Shown piece after piece: positions 18,724 to 27,553 of a stretch of DNA of 64,000 nt. The stretch is from Ruminiclostridium herbifermentans (GTDB lineage Bacteria; Bacillota; Clostridia; Acetivibrionales; DSM-1351): assembly GCF_005473905.2 (NCBI RefSeq), contig NZ_CP061336.1, positions 558,001 to 622,000 on the forward strand, in the 5' to 3' direction. The notes below the pieces were generated by a model. It did no database searches. It worked only from the letters and a program-made list of their open reading frames with translations, and was not told where the DNA came from. Both the position numbers and the translations under genes were made by a program. Position 1 is the first letter of the stretch; each line of letters starts with the position of its first letter.

Positions 18724-18883
18724 GATAACAAATGACTTATATAGCTGAAAGGGTGATGTCGCTAGTGGTATCAACATCACCCTGCTTAGGATAACAAATG
18801 ACTTACATAGCTGAAAGGAATAATCACCGATGTCGGTTGGATATTCATAACCTTGATAACAATCGATTTATTTGATTGAACAG
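18724..18883 (+). repeat. Three tandem ~66 bp repeats upstream of cobS
   Basis: A 29-base word starting GATAACAAATGACTTA occurs at 18724 and 18790 with one mismatch, and a degenerate third copy starts at 18855. Between the first two is a hairpin, GGGTGATGT/ACATCACCC; after the second is ACCGA-TG-TCGGT. None is followed by a U run. The array lies 95 bases upstream of cobS and is not a recognisable B12 riboswitch. Confidence 0.75.
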
Positions 18884-18977
18884 CAAAACATCTCGGTATA
18901 TAACATTAGTACCTATATGTGGGTATATTAGAAGTTATGGGAGAATTGATGAAGAGAAATAAAGGAGGAACATAAAT

Positions 18978-19730
18978 TTGAATACAGCAATAAAGAGACT
19001 GGTGCTAATGCTGCAATTTTTCACAAGAATACCTATTAAATTAAGGCTTTCAGCAGATGCTGAGGACTTTGGTAAAGGCTTGGTTTTTGCCCCATTAGTT
19101 GGAATAGTGATTGGAACTATTTTGGGAGCATTTTCATTTGGATTGCTGTATCTACTTTCAAAACCTCTGGTGGCTGCTATAGTTTTGATTACTTATATTT
19201 TAATAACAGGAGGATTGCATTTAGATGGATTAGGTGATACCTTTGACGGGCTTTTTTCAAATCGTTCCAAAGAACGGATTCTGGAAATAATGAGGGACAG
19301 TAGGGTTGGAACAAACGCAGTACTAGCGATAGTAAGTGTCCTGTTAATAAATTATGCTGCGTTATGCCAAATAAACAGCACATATTTTTTGAGGGTTGTA
19401 ATGTTGATGCCTATGGCAGGCAGAATTGGTTCATTGATAAGTTCTGCTGTATCTACTTATGCTAGGAGAGAAGAAGGCCTAGGTAAGTCTTTTATTGATT
19501 TCTGCGGTAAAAAGGAATTGATTGGTGGATTAATAATATATATTGTGATTAGCTTATTAACTTTCGACTACAAAATGTGGATTGTTTTGGCAGTTTCTCC
19601 TATAAGCGCATTTCTATTAATAAAGGTATTAAGCAAAAAGATTGACGGAGCGACAGGTGATATACTTGGAGCAGTGTGCGAAATCAATCAGAGCATTTTC
19701 TTGTTAATTGCATGTTCGGTTTTAGTGTAA
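18978..19730 (+). CDS. cobS: Adenosylcobinamide-GDP ribazoletransferase (cobalamin synthase)
   Basis: Membrane enzyme joining adenosylcobinamide-GDP to alpha-ribazole, the last step of cobalamin assembly. 250 residues with about six membrane helices. Family motifs are FFTRIPI near residue 15, the metal-binding GGLHLDGLGDTFDGLFS near residues 74-90 with its Asp residues, and RDSRVGTNA near residue 104. The start is a TTG at 18978 with AAAGGAGG ahead of it. It follows cobU by 420 bases containing a terminator and a repeat array. Confidence 0.94.
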   Translation: MNTAIKRLVLMLQFFTRIPIKLRLSADAEDFGKGLVFAPLVGIVIGTILGAFSFGLLYLLSKPLVAAIVLITYILITGGLHLDGLGDTFDGLFSNRSKERILEIMRDSRVGTNAVLAIVSVLLINYAALCQINSTYFLRVVMLMPMAGRIGSLISSAVSTYARREEGLGKSFIDFCGKKELIGGLIIYIVISLLTFDYKMWIVLAVSPISAFLLIKVLSKKIDGATGDILGAVCEINQSIFLLIACSVLV

Positions 19731-19893
19731 TGTATGTCTGGCATTTTAATAATGAAATGTTAACAGAAGGTTATTACCATATAACACCAATACATATGTT
19801 TGTTTTGTAAAATTTATTTCGAATGTAATTAATAATTTTACTCGAAAATGAGCATACTTTTAGCTATAAAATAAAAAAGGTGTGGAGGTTAAT

Positions 19894-20127
19894 ATGGTTA
19901 GGCCAATTAAAATCAAAAACATAGAAGATATTGAGAAAATAAACTCAATTGTGACAAAATATCATTTTGATATATGGATACACGGAAAAAGTGGAATGGC
20001 TGATGCAAAATCTATTTTAGGCATGTTTATTCTTAAGTTAAATGAACCCTTGACTTTAGTAGTTCCTGATGATGTTGAGACAAGTAAATTATTTAAGGAA
20101 CTGGGAGAATATATAGAAATCTACTAA
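19894..20127 (+). CDS. HPr-like domain protein lacking the phospho-histidine motif
   Basis: 77 residues. The order SGMADAKSILGMFILKLNEPLTLVV resembles the second half of HPr phosphocarriers (VDAKSILGxxxL), and the size fits. The GLHARPA motif with the phosphorylated His is absent; the equivalent region reads INSIVTKYHFDIWIHG. So it should not work as a normal PTS phosphocarrier and may be a regulatory relative. The ATG at 19894 has GGAGG 5 bases upstream; a GTG at 19882 overlaps that site and is rejected as the start. It stands alone between cobS and a decayed transporter. Confidence 0.6.
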   Translation: MVRPIKIKNIEDIEKINSIVTKYHFDIWIHGKSGMADAKSILGMFILKLNEPLTLVVPDDVETSKLFKELGEYIEIY

Positions 20128-20276
20128 TATAATGAGTTATAATGAGCTTTTAGTGCAAAACTCTGCACAAATAATATGTGGTTCGATAGTATTGATAGTG
20201 GCTTGTTGCCAAAAAGCTTTCTAGTTCTTAGGCAAAACTGGTTACCAGTTATGTATAAAATATCCAAGTGATTAGT

Positions 20277-21634
20277 CTAAGGTAAGCTTTTTATTGTAGA
20301 TTTATACATTATATCCTCTTTTGTTGCTTCATTTCGATTAAATTCACCAGATATTCGTCCTTCTGCAAGCACAAGTACTCTATCACACATTCCTAATATT
20401 TCTTCCACGTCAGATGAAATCAATATTATAGATGCGCCTTTTGTGACTAAATCAAGCATTATGTTGTATATATCTATTTTTGAAGCTATGTCAACTCCAC
20501 GTGTAGGCTCATCAAGGATATATATTTTTGAACGGCTCATTATCCAACGTGCCACAGCAGTTTTTGCTGATTGCCTCCGCTGTAGGTTTCAAGCAAGTCA
20601 TTTAGAAGACCAGGCTTGATGCTTAGTTTTTTAATATATGTATCTGTAACATCGGTCATTATTTGGTTATGCAGGTATTTGTACTGCTCAAATCTTTTTA
20701 GAGACGATACAGTAACATTATTTTCCAAGCTGAGACAACCAAATATAGAACTTACAGCTCTATCCTCGGGAAGAAAAGCAATACCTTTTTTTATTGCGTC
20801 ATGTGGGGATGTAATTTTTTGTTTTTGCCCATCTATTTCGATACAACCGCTTTTTATGGGAACTATGCCAAAGAGACATTGTGCAAGCAGTGATCTTCCA
20901 GCACCCATAAGCCCAGTTATACCTAGAATCTCTGATTTTCTCAGATCGAAACTTATTGAATGAAGGATATCAGCTGCACTTAAGTCTTTAACTGACATAA
21001 CTATATCACCGAGAGGTATGTCTAACCGAGGGTAACGCTTTACTTCAGCTGGTACAGAAAGCATCTTAATTATATCTTCTTTGGTTCCGCTGCCAACTTT
21101 ACGAGTTCCAATAACTTTGCCCTGATGCATTACTGTAAATCTATCTGCAATCAACTCTATTTCCTCTACTAAATGAGTAATATAAAAAATAGCAGTATTC
21201 TTCTCTTTTAGTGAACGTATAATTTTAAATATAATTTCTTTTTCAGAGGAAGTAAATGCAGAAGAAGGCTCGTCAAATATTATAATTTTTGCATTGGATA
21301 CATAAGCTTTTACTATTTCAACTAACTGCTTTTGGGCAAATCCCAATTGGGCTACAGTAGATCGTGGATTAATATCTATGCCGAAACTTTTAAAAATATC
21401 ATTGCAATCTTGATGCATCTTATACTTATTTACTGTTGTAAATAATTTCTTTTTTGAATAGGAATAATCCATAAAAATATTCTCTGCTACAGTAAGGTTT
21501 GGGTATAGATTTATATCCTGCCATACGCAATAAATTCCATTTGTCCTAGCATTACTGACATCTTCAATAGATACAGGATTGCCGTCTATAAGAAGAACAC
21601 CACTAAATGGGCGTATTAAATAATGGTATGTCAA
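20277..21634 (-). pseudogene. Decayed sugar ABC transporter ATPase (RbsA/MglA type)
   Basis: Encodes most of a double-domain sugar-importer ATPase. Present are the signature region AQLGFAQKQLVEIVKA, the Walker B IIIFDEPSSAF, FYITHL, a second domain with GLMGAGRSLLAQ (a Walker-A-like loop), YSGGNQQK and IYILDEPTRGVD. Two defects make it a pseudogene. The N-terminal Walker A and some 45 residues are missing at the right end, where the frame runs into a permease remnant on the other strand. A one-base shift occurs at the five-A tract (minus strand; 20561-20565), just after GGNQQK. One added A there would restore the frame into TAVARWIMSRSK. The downstream part ends at 20277. Confidence 0.85.
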
Positions 21635-21738
21635 TTATGGGAGTCGGAATCGATTGGCAGCAGACAATAAAGGGTATGGTTCTTTTAGCAGCCGTTGCAT
21701 TTGATGTATACACTAAGTCAAAGTCTAATAATAATTAG
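21613..21738 (+). pseudogene. 3' remnant of a sugar ABC transporter permease
   Basis: The plus frame reads VLNNGMSIMGVGIDWQ then QTIKGMVLLAAVAFDVY and ends at TAG 21738. This is the typical C-terminus of RbsC/XylH-type permeases. No 5' part exists; the frame begins where the opposite-strand ATPase remnant is cut, near 21612, so the two fragments meet head-on at a rearrangement junction. It is followed by a terminator. Confidence 0.75.
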
Positions 21739-21787
21739 TATGAAAGTTACATAGCTAAGAATAGAAACTACAATTATTTTTAAAGGT

Positions 21788-21833
21788 GCACATGGTAGGG
21801 AGTATTAATGCTCTTCGCTATGTGCGCTTTTTA
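21788..21833 (+). terminator. Terminator of the former ABC permease
   Basis: GCACATGGTAGGG (from 21788) pairs with the reverse arm ending CTATGTGC at 21825, with several G-U pairs, followed by GCTTTTTATTT. Confidence 0.75.
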
Positions 21834-21836
21834 TTT

Positions 21837-22090
21837 GGGTTCTATGTAAATAGTTGGGATAGAACTGTAAACTGAAATTATTAAAGGGTCGATTGCTTTT
21901 TTTCGGGTTTATGTAAATAGTTGGGGTAGAACTGTAAACTGAAATTATTAAAGGGTCGATTGCTTTTTTTCGGGTTTATGTAAATAGTTGGGGTAGAACT
22001 GTAAACTGAAATTATTAAAGGGCCGATTGCTTTTTTTCGGGTTTATGTAAATAGTTGGGGTGGAACAGTAAACTGAAATTTTTACTGAGC
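21837..22090. repeat. Tandem array of 67-bp repeats, 3.7 copies
   Basis: Units start at 21837, 21905, 21972 and 22039 with GGGTT(C)TATGTAAATAG and run through AGAACTGTAAACTGAAATTA to a T7 tract. Copies 2 and 3 are almost identical; the last one diverges and runs into the hairpin at 22087. No open frame or known motif. Confidence 0.93.
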
Positions 22091-22127
22091 CGATCGCTTT
22101 AACGAGTGATTGGCTCTTGTTCATTTT
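22087..22127 (+). terminator. Hairpin closing the 67-bp repeat array
   Basis: GAGCCGATCGCT (from 22087) pairs with AGTGATTGGCTC (ending 22116) with two G-U pairs, followed by TTGTTCATTTTT. The left arm aligns with GGGTCGATTGCTTTT of the upstream repeats, so the array may have grown from this terminator arm. Confidence 0.65.
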
Positions 22128-22311
22128 TAGGGTATGTAGAATTCTTGGTCTGAAGTTTTCAAAGTTCAGATATAGAACCGTTTTTATTATGAGTTTGAAC
22201 ATCTATAATATATAGTTTCTAAGTTTATTAATGCTTGTTGTATATATTTTATTGTCAAAGTTTAATAGTAATTATCTATAATAAATTCAAAAAATTATTT
22301 TAAATATAGTA

Positions 22312-22340
22312 TTGACAATTATTTAACAAGGTTGTAAAAT
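22312..22340 (+). promoter_or_regulatory. Sigma-A promoter of adhE
   Basis: TTGACA (22312-22317), 17-base spacer, TAAAAT (22335-22340). It lies just upstream of the first Rex-like palindrome. Confidence 0.75.
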
Positions 22341-22353
22341 GTAATTGTAGAAG

Positions 22354-22371
22354 TTGTTAAATAATTAACAT
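22354..22371 (+). promoter_or_regulatory. Rex-like operator 1
   Basis: TTGTTAAATAATTAACAT fits the Rex consensus TTGTTAA-N4-TTAACAA except for the last base. It lies at about +7 to +24 of the probable adhE transcript, so NADH-sensitive repression by Rex is expected. Confidence 0.75.
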
Positions 22372-22438
22372 ATTAAAAATATGCATTTTAGTCATTAGTA
22401 AATACAATTTATGTAAGTTATATTTTTTTTACAATTGA

Positions 22439-22456
22439 TTGTTAAAAAAATAACAA
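22439..22456 (+). promoter_or_regulatory. Rex-like operator 2
   Basis: TTGTTAAAAAAATAACAA matches TTGTTAA-N4-TTAACAA in all but one position. A second site 85 bases below the first would allow stronger or cooperative repression of adhE. Confidence 0.75.
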
Positions 22457-22488
22457 TAATTAGAGTGTTATTACAACTAAGCAGTATT

Positions 22489-22642
22489 TATACCGAGGGA
22501 AGCAAGCGTCCCACTTTTTAAATGGTTATTACCGATTTTAATTGTTAGGAAGTGAGAGTATTTTCCGCCTTGTTAATTACCGCTTATGTAATGAAATTTT
22601 CTGCAAATAGAAAAATTTCGTTTTGAATCTAAGCGTTAAAAT
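22489..22642 (+). repeat. Structured intergenic element, copy A (before adhE)
   Basis: Divergent member of the family. It runs from TATACCGAGGGAAGC, through GGAAGTGAGAGTATTTTCC and GCCTTGTTAATTACCGCTT, to an AAATTTTCT/AGAAAAATTT hairpin and TTGAATCTAAGCGTTAAAA. CGCTT near 22581 pairs with AAGCG near 22631. The adhE ribosome site follows within 10 bases. Confidence 0.7.
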
Positions 22643-22665
22643 CTAAAAATGGAGGGTGAATAATT

Positions 22666-25299
22666 ATGTCAAATAAAAATTTAGTGGTAAATAGTGTAGA
22701 GAGTTTGCAGGAAAAGATATCTGAGATAAGGCAAGCACAGCAAGTATTTGCAACCTATACTCAAGAGCAGGTAGATAAAATATTTTTGGCTGCCGCACTA
22801 GCTGCTAATAAAAATAGAATTCCTCTTGCAAAAATGGCACATGAAGAAACAGGAATGGGAATTGTAGAAGATAAAGTTATAAAAAACCACTATGCATCAG
22901 AGTATATTTATAATGCCTATAAGGATACTCAAACCTGTGGTGTAATTGAAAAGGACGAAGCGTTTGGAATAACTAAAATTGCTGAACCATTAGGTGTAAT
23001 AGCGGCTATAGTACCAACAACCAACCCTACATCAACTGCAATTTTTAAAGCATTATTATCTCTGAAAACAAGAAATGGTATTATTTTTTCACCACATCCT
23101 AGAGCAAAAAAATGCACTATCGAAGCAGCACGAATAGTCCTAGATGCAGCTGTAGCAGCAGGTGCACCAGAAGGAATTATTGGTTGGATAGATGAACCTT
23201 CAATTGAACTGTCAGGTATTGTTATGAAGGAAGCAGATATAATCCTTGCCACTGGCGGACCTGGAATGGTTAAGGCAGCTTATTCATCAGGTAAGCCTGC
23301 AATTGGAGTTGGGCCTGGTAATACACCAGCTATTATTGATGATAGTGCTGATATAAAAATGGCGGTTAGTTCAATTATTGTTTCAAAAACTTTTGATAAT
23401 GGTATGATTTGTGCCTCAGAACAGTCAGTTATAGTTCTAGACAAGGTTTATAATGAGGTCAGAAAAGAGTTTGTTCGTCGTGGAGCATATATGTTAAATA
23501 AAGATGAGACTCAAAAGGTTAGAGATATTATTTTGATTAATGGAGTCTTAAATGCAAAAATAGTTGGTCAATCTGCATATACTATTGCAAAACTAGCAGG
23601 TTTCAGTGTCCCTAATGATACTAAAATGCTAATTGGTGAAGTAGAATCTGTTGAACTATCAGAAGCGTTTGCACATGAAAAGCTTTCACCTATTTTAGCA
23701 ATGTATAGAGCAAAAAACTTTGGAGATGCATTGGCAAAGGCTGAAAAGCTAGTAGCTGATGGGGGGTTCGGACATACATCCTCTTTATATATCAATGTAG
23801 TAAGCGGTAAGGAGAAAATTAATAAATTTACTGAAGCAATGAAAACTTGCAGAATTCTTATAAATACACCATCTGCACATGGAGGAATAGGAGACCTGTA
23901 TAACTTCAAATTAGAACCATCATTAACACTTGGATGTGGTTCATGGGGAGGAAATTCAGTTTCTGAGAATGTTGGAGTTAAGCATCTTATCAATATTAAG
24001 ACTGTTGCAGAAAGGCGAGAAAATATGTTATGGTTTAGAGCACCAGAAAAGGTATATTTTAAAAAGGGCTGCTTAGGTGTTGCATTAAGAGAACTTAAGG
24101 ATGTAATGAACAAAAAGAGAGCATTTATAGTAACAGATACTTTCTTGTACAATAATGGTTATACAAAGGCAGTTACAAACTTATTAGATGAAATGAACAT
24201 CAGCCATTTTACATTCTTTGATGTGGCTCCAGATCCAACACTTGAGTGTGCAAAGCTTGGTGCAAAGGCTATGATCGAATTTAAACCAGATGTTATTATA
24301 GCAGTTGGCGGTGGTTCAGCAATGGATGCAGGTAAAATAATGTGGACATTATATGAACACCCTGAGGTTGACTTCCAAGACTTAGCTATGAGATTTATGG
24401 ATATAAGAAAAAGAGTATATAACTTCCCTAAAATGGGTGAAAAAGCATATTTTGTAGCAGTGCCAACATCAGCAGGTACGGGCTCAGAGGTAACACCTTT
24501 TGCAGTTATTACTGATGAGCAGACAGGAGTAAAGTATCCTCTTGCTGACTATGAGTTGATGCCAGATATGGCAATTGTTGATGTGGATTTGATGATGCAT
24601 ATGCCAAAGAGTCTAACAGCTGCATCAGGAATAGACGCATTAACACATGCAATTGAGGCATATGGTTCAATGTTGTCTTCAGACTATACAAATGGTCTAG
24701 CTTTGCAGGCACTTAAGAGCATATTTGAGTATCTTCCATCAGCGTATGAAAATGGAGCAAAGGATCCTATTGCTAGAGAAAAAATGGCTAATGCTTCAAC
24801 TATAGCTGGTATGGCATTTGCTAATGCTTTCTTGGGAATTTGTCACTCAATGGCTCATAAGCTAGGAGCATTCCATCATTTGCCGCATGGGGTTGCTAAT
24901 GCCCTTCTTATTAATGAGGTTATGAAATTCAATGTTGCTGAGGCACCCGCAAAAATGGGTACCTTCTCACAATACAAGTATCCTGAAGTATTAAAGAGAT
25001 ATGCTGAAATTGCTTCCTTTATTGGAATTAATGGTGTAAATGATGAAGATAAATTTAATAAATTACTTGCTAAGATTGATGATTTAAAAGCTAAGGTTGG
25101 AATTCCTAAGACAATAAAAGAAGCTGGTATAGATGAAAGTAAATTTATTGAAACTTTAGATGAAATGGTAGAACAGGCATTTGATGACCAGTGCACAGGT
25201 GCAAATCCAAGATATCCACTTATGAGTGAAATGAAAGAAATGTATTTAAGAGCTTATTATGGTAAGGAAAATGTATCTGCTGATGAATTAGCAGGTTAG
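22666..25299 (+). CDS. adhE: Bifunctional acetaldehyde-CoA/alcohol dehydrogenase
   Basis: Reduces acetyl-CoA to acetaldehyde and then to ethanol, regenerating two NAD; it usually forms long helical spirosomes in the cytoplasm. 877 residues. The N-terminal CoA-acylating aldehyde dehydrogenase (about 1-440) has GVIAAIVPTTNPTSTAIFK and the catalytic Cys in NGMICASEQSV near residue 250. The C-terminal iron-dependent alcohol dehydrogenase (about 450-870) has GGGSAMDAGK, AVPTSAGTGSEVTPF and the iron ligands in SMAHKLGAFHHLPHG. AGGGTG-type ribosome site. Expression is probably governed by the Rex-like operators and by the structured element in its leader. Confidence 0.97.
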   Translation: MSNKNLVVNSVESLQEKISEIRQAQQVFATYTQEQVDKIFLAAALAANKNRIPLAKMAHEETGMGIVEDKVIKNHYASEYIYNAYKDTQTCGVIEKDEAFGITKIAEPLGVIAAIVPTTNPTSTAIFKALLSLKTRNGIIFSPHPRAKKCTIEAARIVLDAAVAAGAPEGIIGWIDEPSIELSGIVMKEADIILATGGPGMVKAAYSSGKPAIGVGPGNTPAIIDDSADIKMAVSSIIVSKTFDNGMICASEQSVIVLDKVYNEVRKEFVRRGAYMLNKDETQKVRDIILINGVLNAKIVGQSAYTIAKLAGFSVPNDTKMLIGEVESVELSEAFAHEKLSPILAMYRAKNFGDALAKAEKLVADGGFGHTSSLYINVVSGKEKINKFTEAMKTCRILINTPSAHGGIGDLYNFKLEPSLTLGCGSWGGNSVSENVGVKHLINIKTVAERRENMLWFRAPEKVYFKKGCLGVALRELKDVMNKKRAFIVTDTFLYNNGYTKAVTNLLDEMNISHFTFFDVAPDPTLECAKLGAKAMIEFKPDVIIAVGGGSAMDAGKIMWTLYEHPEVDFQDLAMRFMDIRKRVYNFPKMGEKAYFVAVPTSAGTGSEVTPFAVITDEQTGVKYPLADYELMPDMAIVDVDLMMHMPKSLTAASGIDALTHAIEAYGSMLSSDYTNGLALQALKSIFEYLPSAYENGAKDPIAREKMANASTIAGMAFANAFLGICHSMAHKLGAFHHLPHGVANALLINEVMKFNVAEAPAKMGTFSQYKYPEVLKRYAEIASFIGINGVNDEDKFNKLLAKIDDLKAKVGIPKTIKEAGIDESKFIETLDEMVEQAFDDQCTGANPRYPLMSEMKEMYLRAYYGKENVSADELAG

Positions 25300-25340
25300 C
25301 GAAGGTAGTCTCTCTCTTAATATGTTATATATTCTCAAAG

Positions 25341-25378
25341 AAGTCGCTTATTCATTTGAATAGGCGGCTTTTTTGACT
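25341..25378 (+). terminator. Terminator after adhE
   Basis: AAGTCGCTTATTC (25341-25353) pairs over 13 bp with GAATAGGCGGCTT (G-U allowed) around an ATTT loop, followed by TTTTGA. Confidence 0.9.
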
Positions 25379-25841
25379 TTAAAGTACATGATTACTGGTG
25401 CTTCTGCATAAACTTATCTAAATGTGTTACTAACAAGATATTTGTTGAATTTGTATAGGGGGGTATCATAGCTAATTATACCGCTGAATACATTTGACAA
25501 ACATGATTGTTCTTCACTGTAATTATTTCAGCATCAAATTCGTGGGCGAGCAATAGATATATATTGCACGGAGAGTACTATGGGAAGTAGATATAATAAT
25601 TAGCAGAAAAATTGATAATAATTATATTGTTTTATATTATTAAAAAAATGGTATATTAAAATAGTAGTACTTAAAATAAATATACAATGTTATATTTTAT
25701 TTTGTTTAGAATAAGTTACAAATTACTAACTAATATAGACTATTAACTCTGTCTATAAGTGTTCATACTTATTATTATCACAATAAGTATATGAATTAGT
25801 ACATTAGAGAATAAAAATTTTAAATGCAGGAGGATTTTTTA
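25379..25841. other. Intergenic region before the second alcohol dehydrogenase gene
   Basis: 463 AT-rich bases. It has a 24-base word at 25433-25456 shared with 17711-17734, and a symmetric TACTTATTATTATCACAATAAGTA near 25767-25791 that may be an operator. No gene was recognised. Confidence 0.45.
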
Positions 25842-27011
25842 ATGAGTTTTAATTATTTTATGCCCACAAGAATTCTGTTTGGTAAGGGCCAGTTATCGAA
25901 TTTGCATAAACAGAAGTTGCCTGGTAAAAAGGCTTTAATTGTAACCTCGGCAGGAACGTCAATGAAAAAACACGGATATCTTGGCAGACTTGAAGAACAG
26001 CTGAAAATAGCAAAGGTTGAATATGTATTGTTTGATAAAATATTGCCAAATCCAATTAAGCCGCATGTAATGGAAGGAGCACAACTTGCAAAGGATAGCG
26101 GATGTGACTTTATAATAGGACTTGGCGGCGGCAGCAGTATAGATTCGGCAAAATCAATTGCAGTAATGGCCACTAATGAAGGCGATTATTGGGATTATAT
26201 CAGTGGTGGTTCTGGAAAGGCAAAGCCTGTACCAAATGATCCGTTACCAATAGTGGCTATCACAACAACTGCAGGAACTGGTACAGAGGCTGATCCTTGG
26301 ACTGTTATAACAAATGACATCAGTAATGAGAAAATTGGATATGGTTATGACAAAACTTTTCCCACATTATCAATAGTAGACCCTGATTTAATGATGACAG
26401 TTCCACCACATTTGACTGCATTTCAGGGATTTGATGCATTATTTCACAGTACAGAGGGATATATAAATGTAGTTGCAAATGAGATGAGTGATTTGTATGC
26501 GTTGAAGAGTATTGAATTATTAGGGAAATATCTTAAAGTTGCTGTTAATGATGGTTCAAATGAGGAGGCTCGTGAAAAGGTCGCTCTGGCAAATACTTTA
26601 GCAGGTATGGTTGAGTGGCTTTCAGGCTGTACATCTGAGCACTCTTTAGAGCATGCTCTTAGTGCATTTCATCCAGAATTGCCACATGGAGCAGGTTTAA
26701 TTATGATTAGTGAAGAATACTACACATTTTTTGCAAAATCAGGTGCCTGTGACAAAAGACTTGTAGATATGGCAAAGGCTCTTGGTAAACTTGATGCAAA
26801 AGAGCCTATGGATTTTGTTACGGAATTGGCAAAGCTTAAAAAGGCATGTGGTGTGGATGAACTCAAAATGTCCGATTATGGTGTGAATCTGGAAGAACTT
26901 GACAAAATAGCGAAAAATGCAAGGGAAACAATGGGAGCACTATTTAATTGTGATGCTGCTCAGCTTTCTCACGAGGATGTAGTTGAAATATACAGGAAAT
27001 CTTACAAATAG
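25842..27011 (+). CDS. Iron-containing alcohol dehydrogenase
   Basis: 389-residue type III alcohol dehydrogenase, likely reducing an aldehyde with NAD(P)H. The coenzyme loop is IGLGGGSSIDSAKS near residue 90; AITTTAGTGTEADPW near 140 is the family signature. Iron ligands are expected in the FDALFHSTEGY and EHSLEHALSAFHPELPHG segments (residues 190-280). It is similar to butanol or 1,3-propanediol dehydrogenases; the substrate cannot be told. The ATG at 25842 is chosen because AGGAGG lies 8 bases before it; an upstream ATG at 25824 overlaps that site. Monocistronic by spacing. Confidence 0.92.
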   Translation: MSFNYFMPTRILFGKGQLSNLHKQKLPGKKALIVTSAGTSMKKHGYLGRLEEQLKIAKVEYVLFDKILPNPIKPHVMEGAQLAKDSGCDFIIGLGGGSSIDSAKSIAVMATNEGDYWDYISGGSGKAKPVPNDPLPIVAITTTAGTGTEADPWTVITNDISNEKIGYGYDKTFPTLSIVDPDLMMTVPPHLTAFQGFDALFHSTEGYINVVANEMSDLYALKSIELLGKYLKVAVNDGSNEEAREKVALANTLAGMVEWLSGCTSEHSLEHALSAFHPELPHGAGLIMISEEYYTFFAKSGACDKRLVDMAKALGKLDAKEPMDFVTELAKLKKACGVDELKMSDYGVNLEELDKIAKNARETMGALFNCDAAQLSHEDVVEIYRKSYK

Positions 27012-27298
27012 TGTTAGAAGTTAAGAATTACAGTATGGTTAAAAGCCATAGTTGTGCAATAAATAACACCTATATTTATTGCAATATGCATTAGATATAG
27101 GAGTGTAACGAGAAATATAAATTTTATAATACCATAATTCTAGAGATAAATATTTCAGAATTTATTTATGAAAAAAATGCTGTGAAAATCCAATATGGAA
27201 GATTGGCATTATACTTAAGTTATGAAAAAACTAATAGTTAATTATGCTAGTGATTTATACCATAAATATTATTAAGCATGTTTTTCTAAAAAATAATA

Positions 27299-27391
27299 AG
27301 GGTTGACTAAAGAACTTTTAAGTAAAAGCCTATTTAATAATAGGCAATGGCCTTAAAAAGGCTAGTTACGGATAAGTTCTTAGTCAACCCT
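27299..27391. repeat. Cloverleaf-like palindromic element
   Basis: AGGGTTGACTAAAGAACTT (27299-27317) pairs with AAGTTCTTAGTCAACCCT (27374-27391) over 18 bp with one bulged A. Inside are two smaller hairpins: GCCTATT-TAAT-AATAGGC and GGCCTT-AAA-AAGGCT. It lies 288 bases after the alcohol dehydrogenase gene and 163 bases from the convergent hydE stop. The folded form is a three-way junction; neither arm is followed by a long U run. It may be a small mobile element or an RNA. Confidence 0.85.
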
Positions 27392-27553
27392 GTTTATAAA
27401 AATGATACATTATTTTCTCAATTTTCTAATGAAAAGTCCATCTATTTTTAATACTAATGGCTGCTGCCTTGTAATCAAACAAGTTTTAATAAAATAATTA
27501 ACCTTTCATTCTTTAAGTTTGAATCCCTATGTTCTTATTCTTAAAAAGTTGAA

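Noticed and set aside
18690-18960. Cobalamin riboswitch before cobS
   Set aside because: No B12-box-like sequence or GCCACTG core; tandem repeats explain the structure.
21948-22202. 84-codon minus-strand frame through the 67-bp repeats
   Set aside because: Produced by the tandem array, which is not in codon phase (67 is not a multiple of three).
23568-24152. 194-codon minus-strand frame inside adhE
   Set aside because: Antisense to a complete, well-conserved adhE; no ribosome site.
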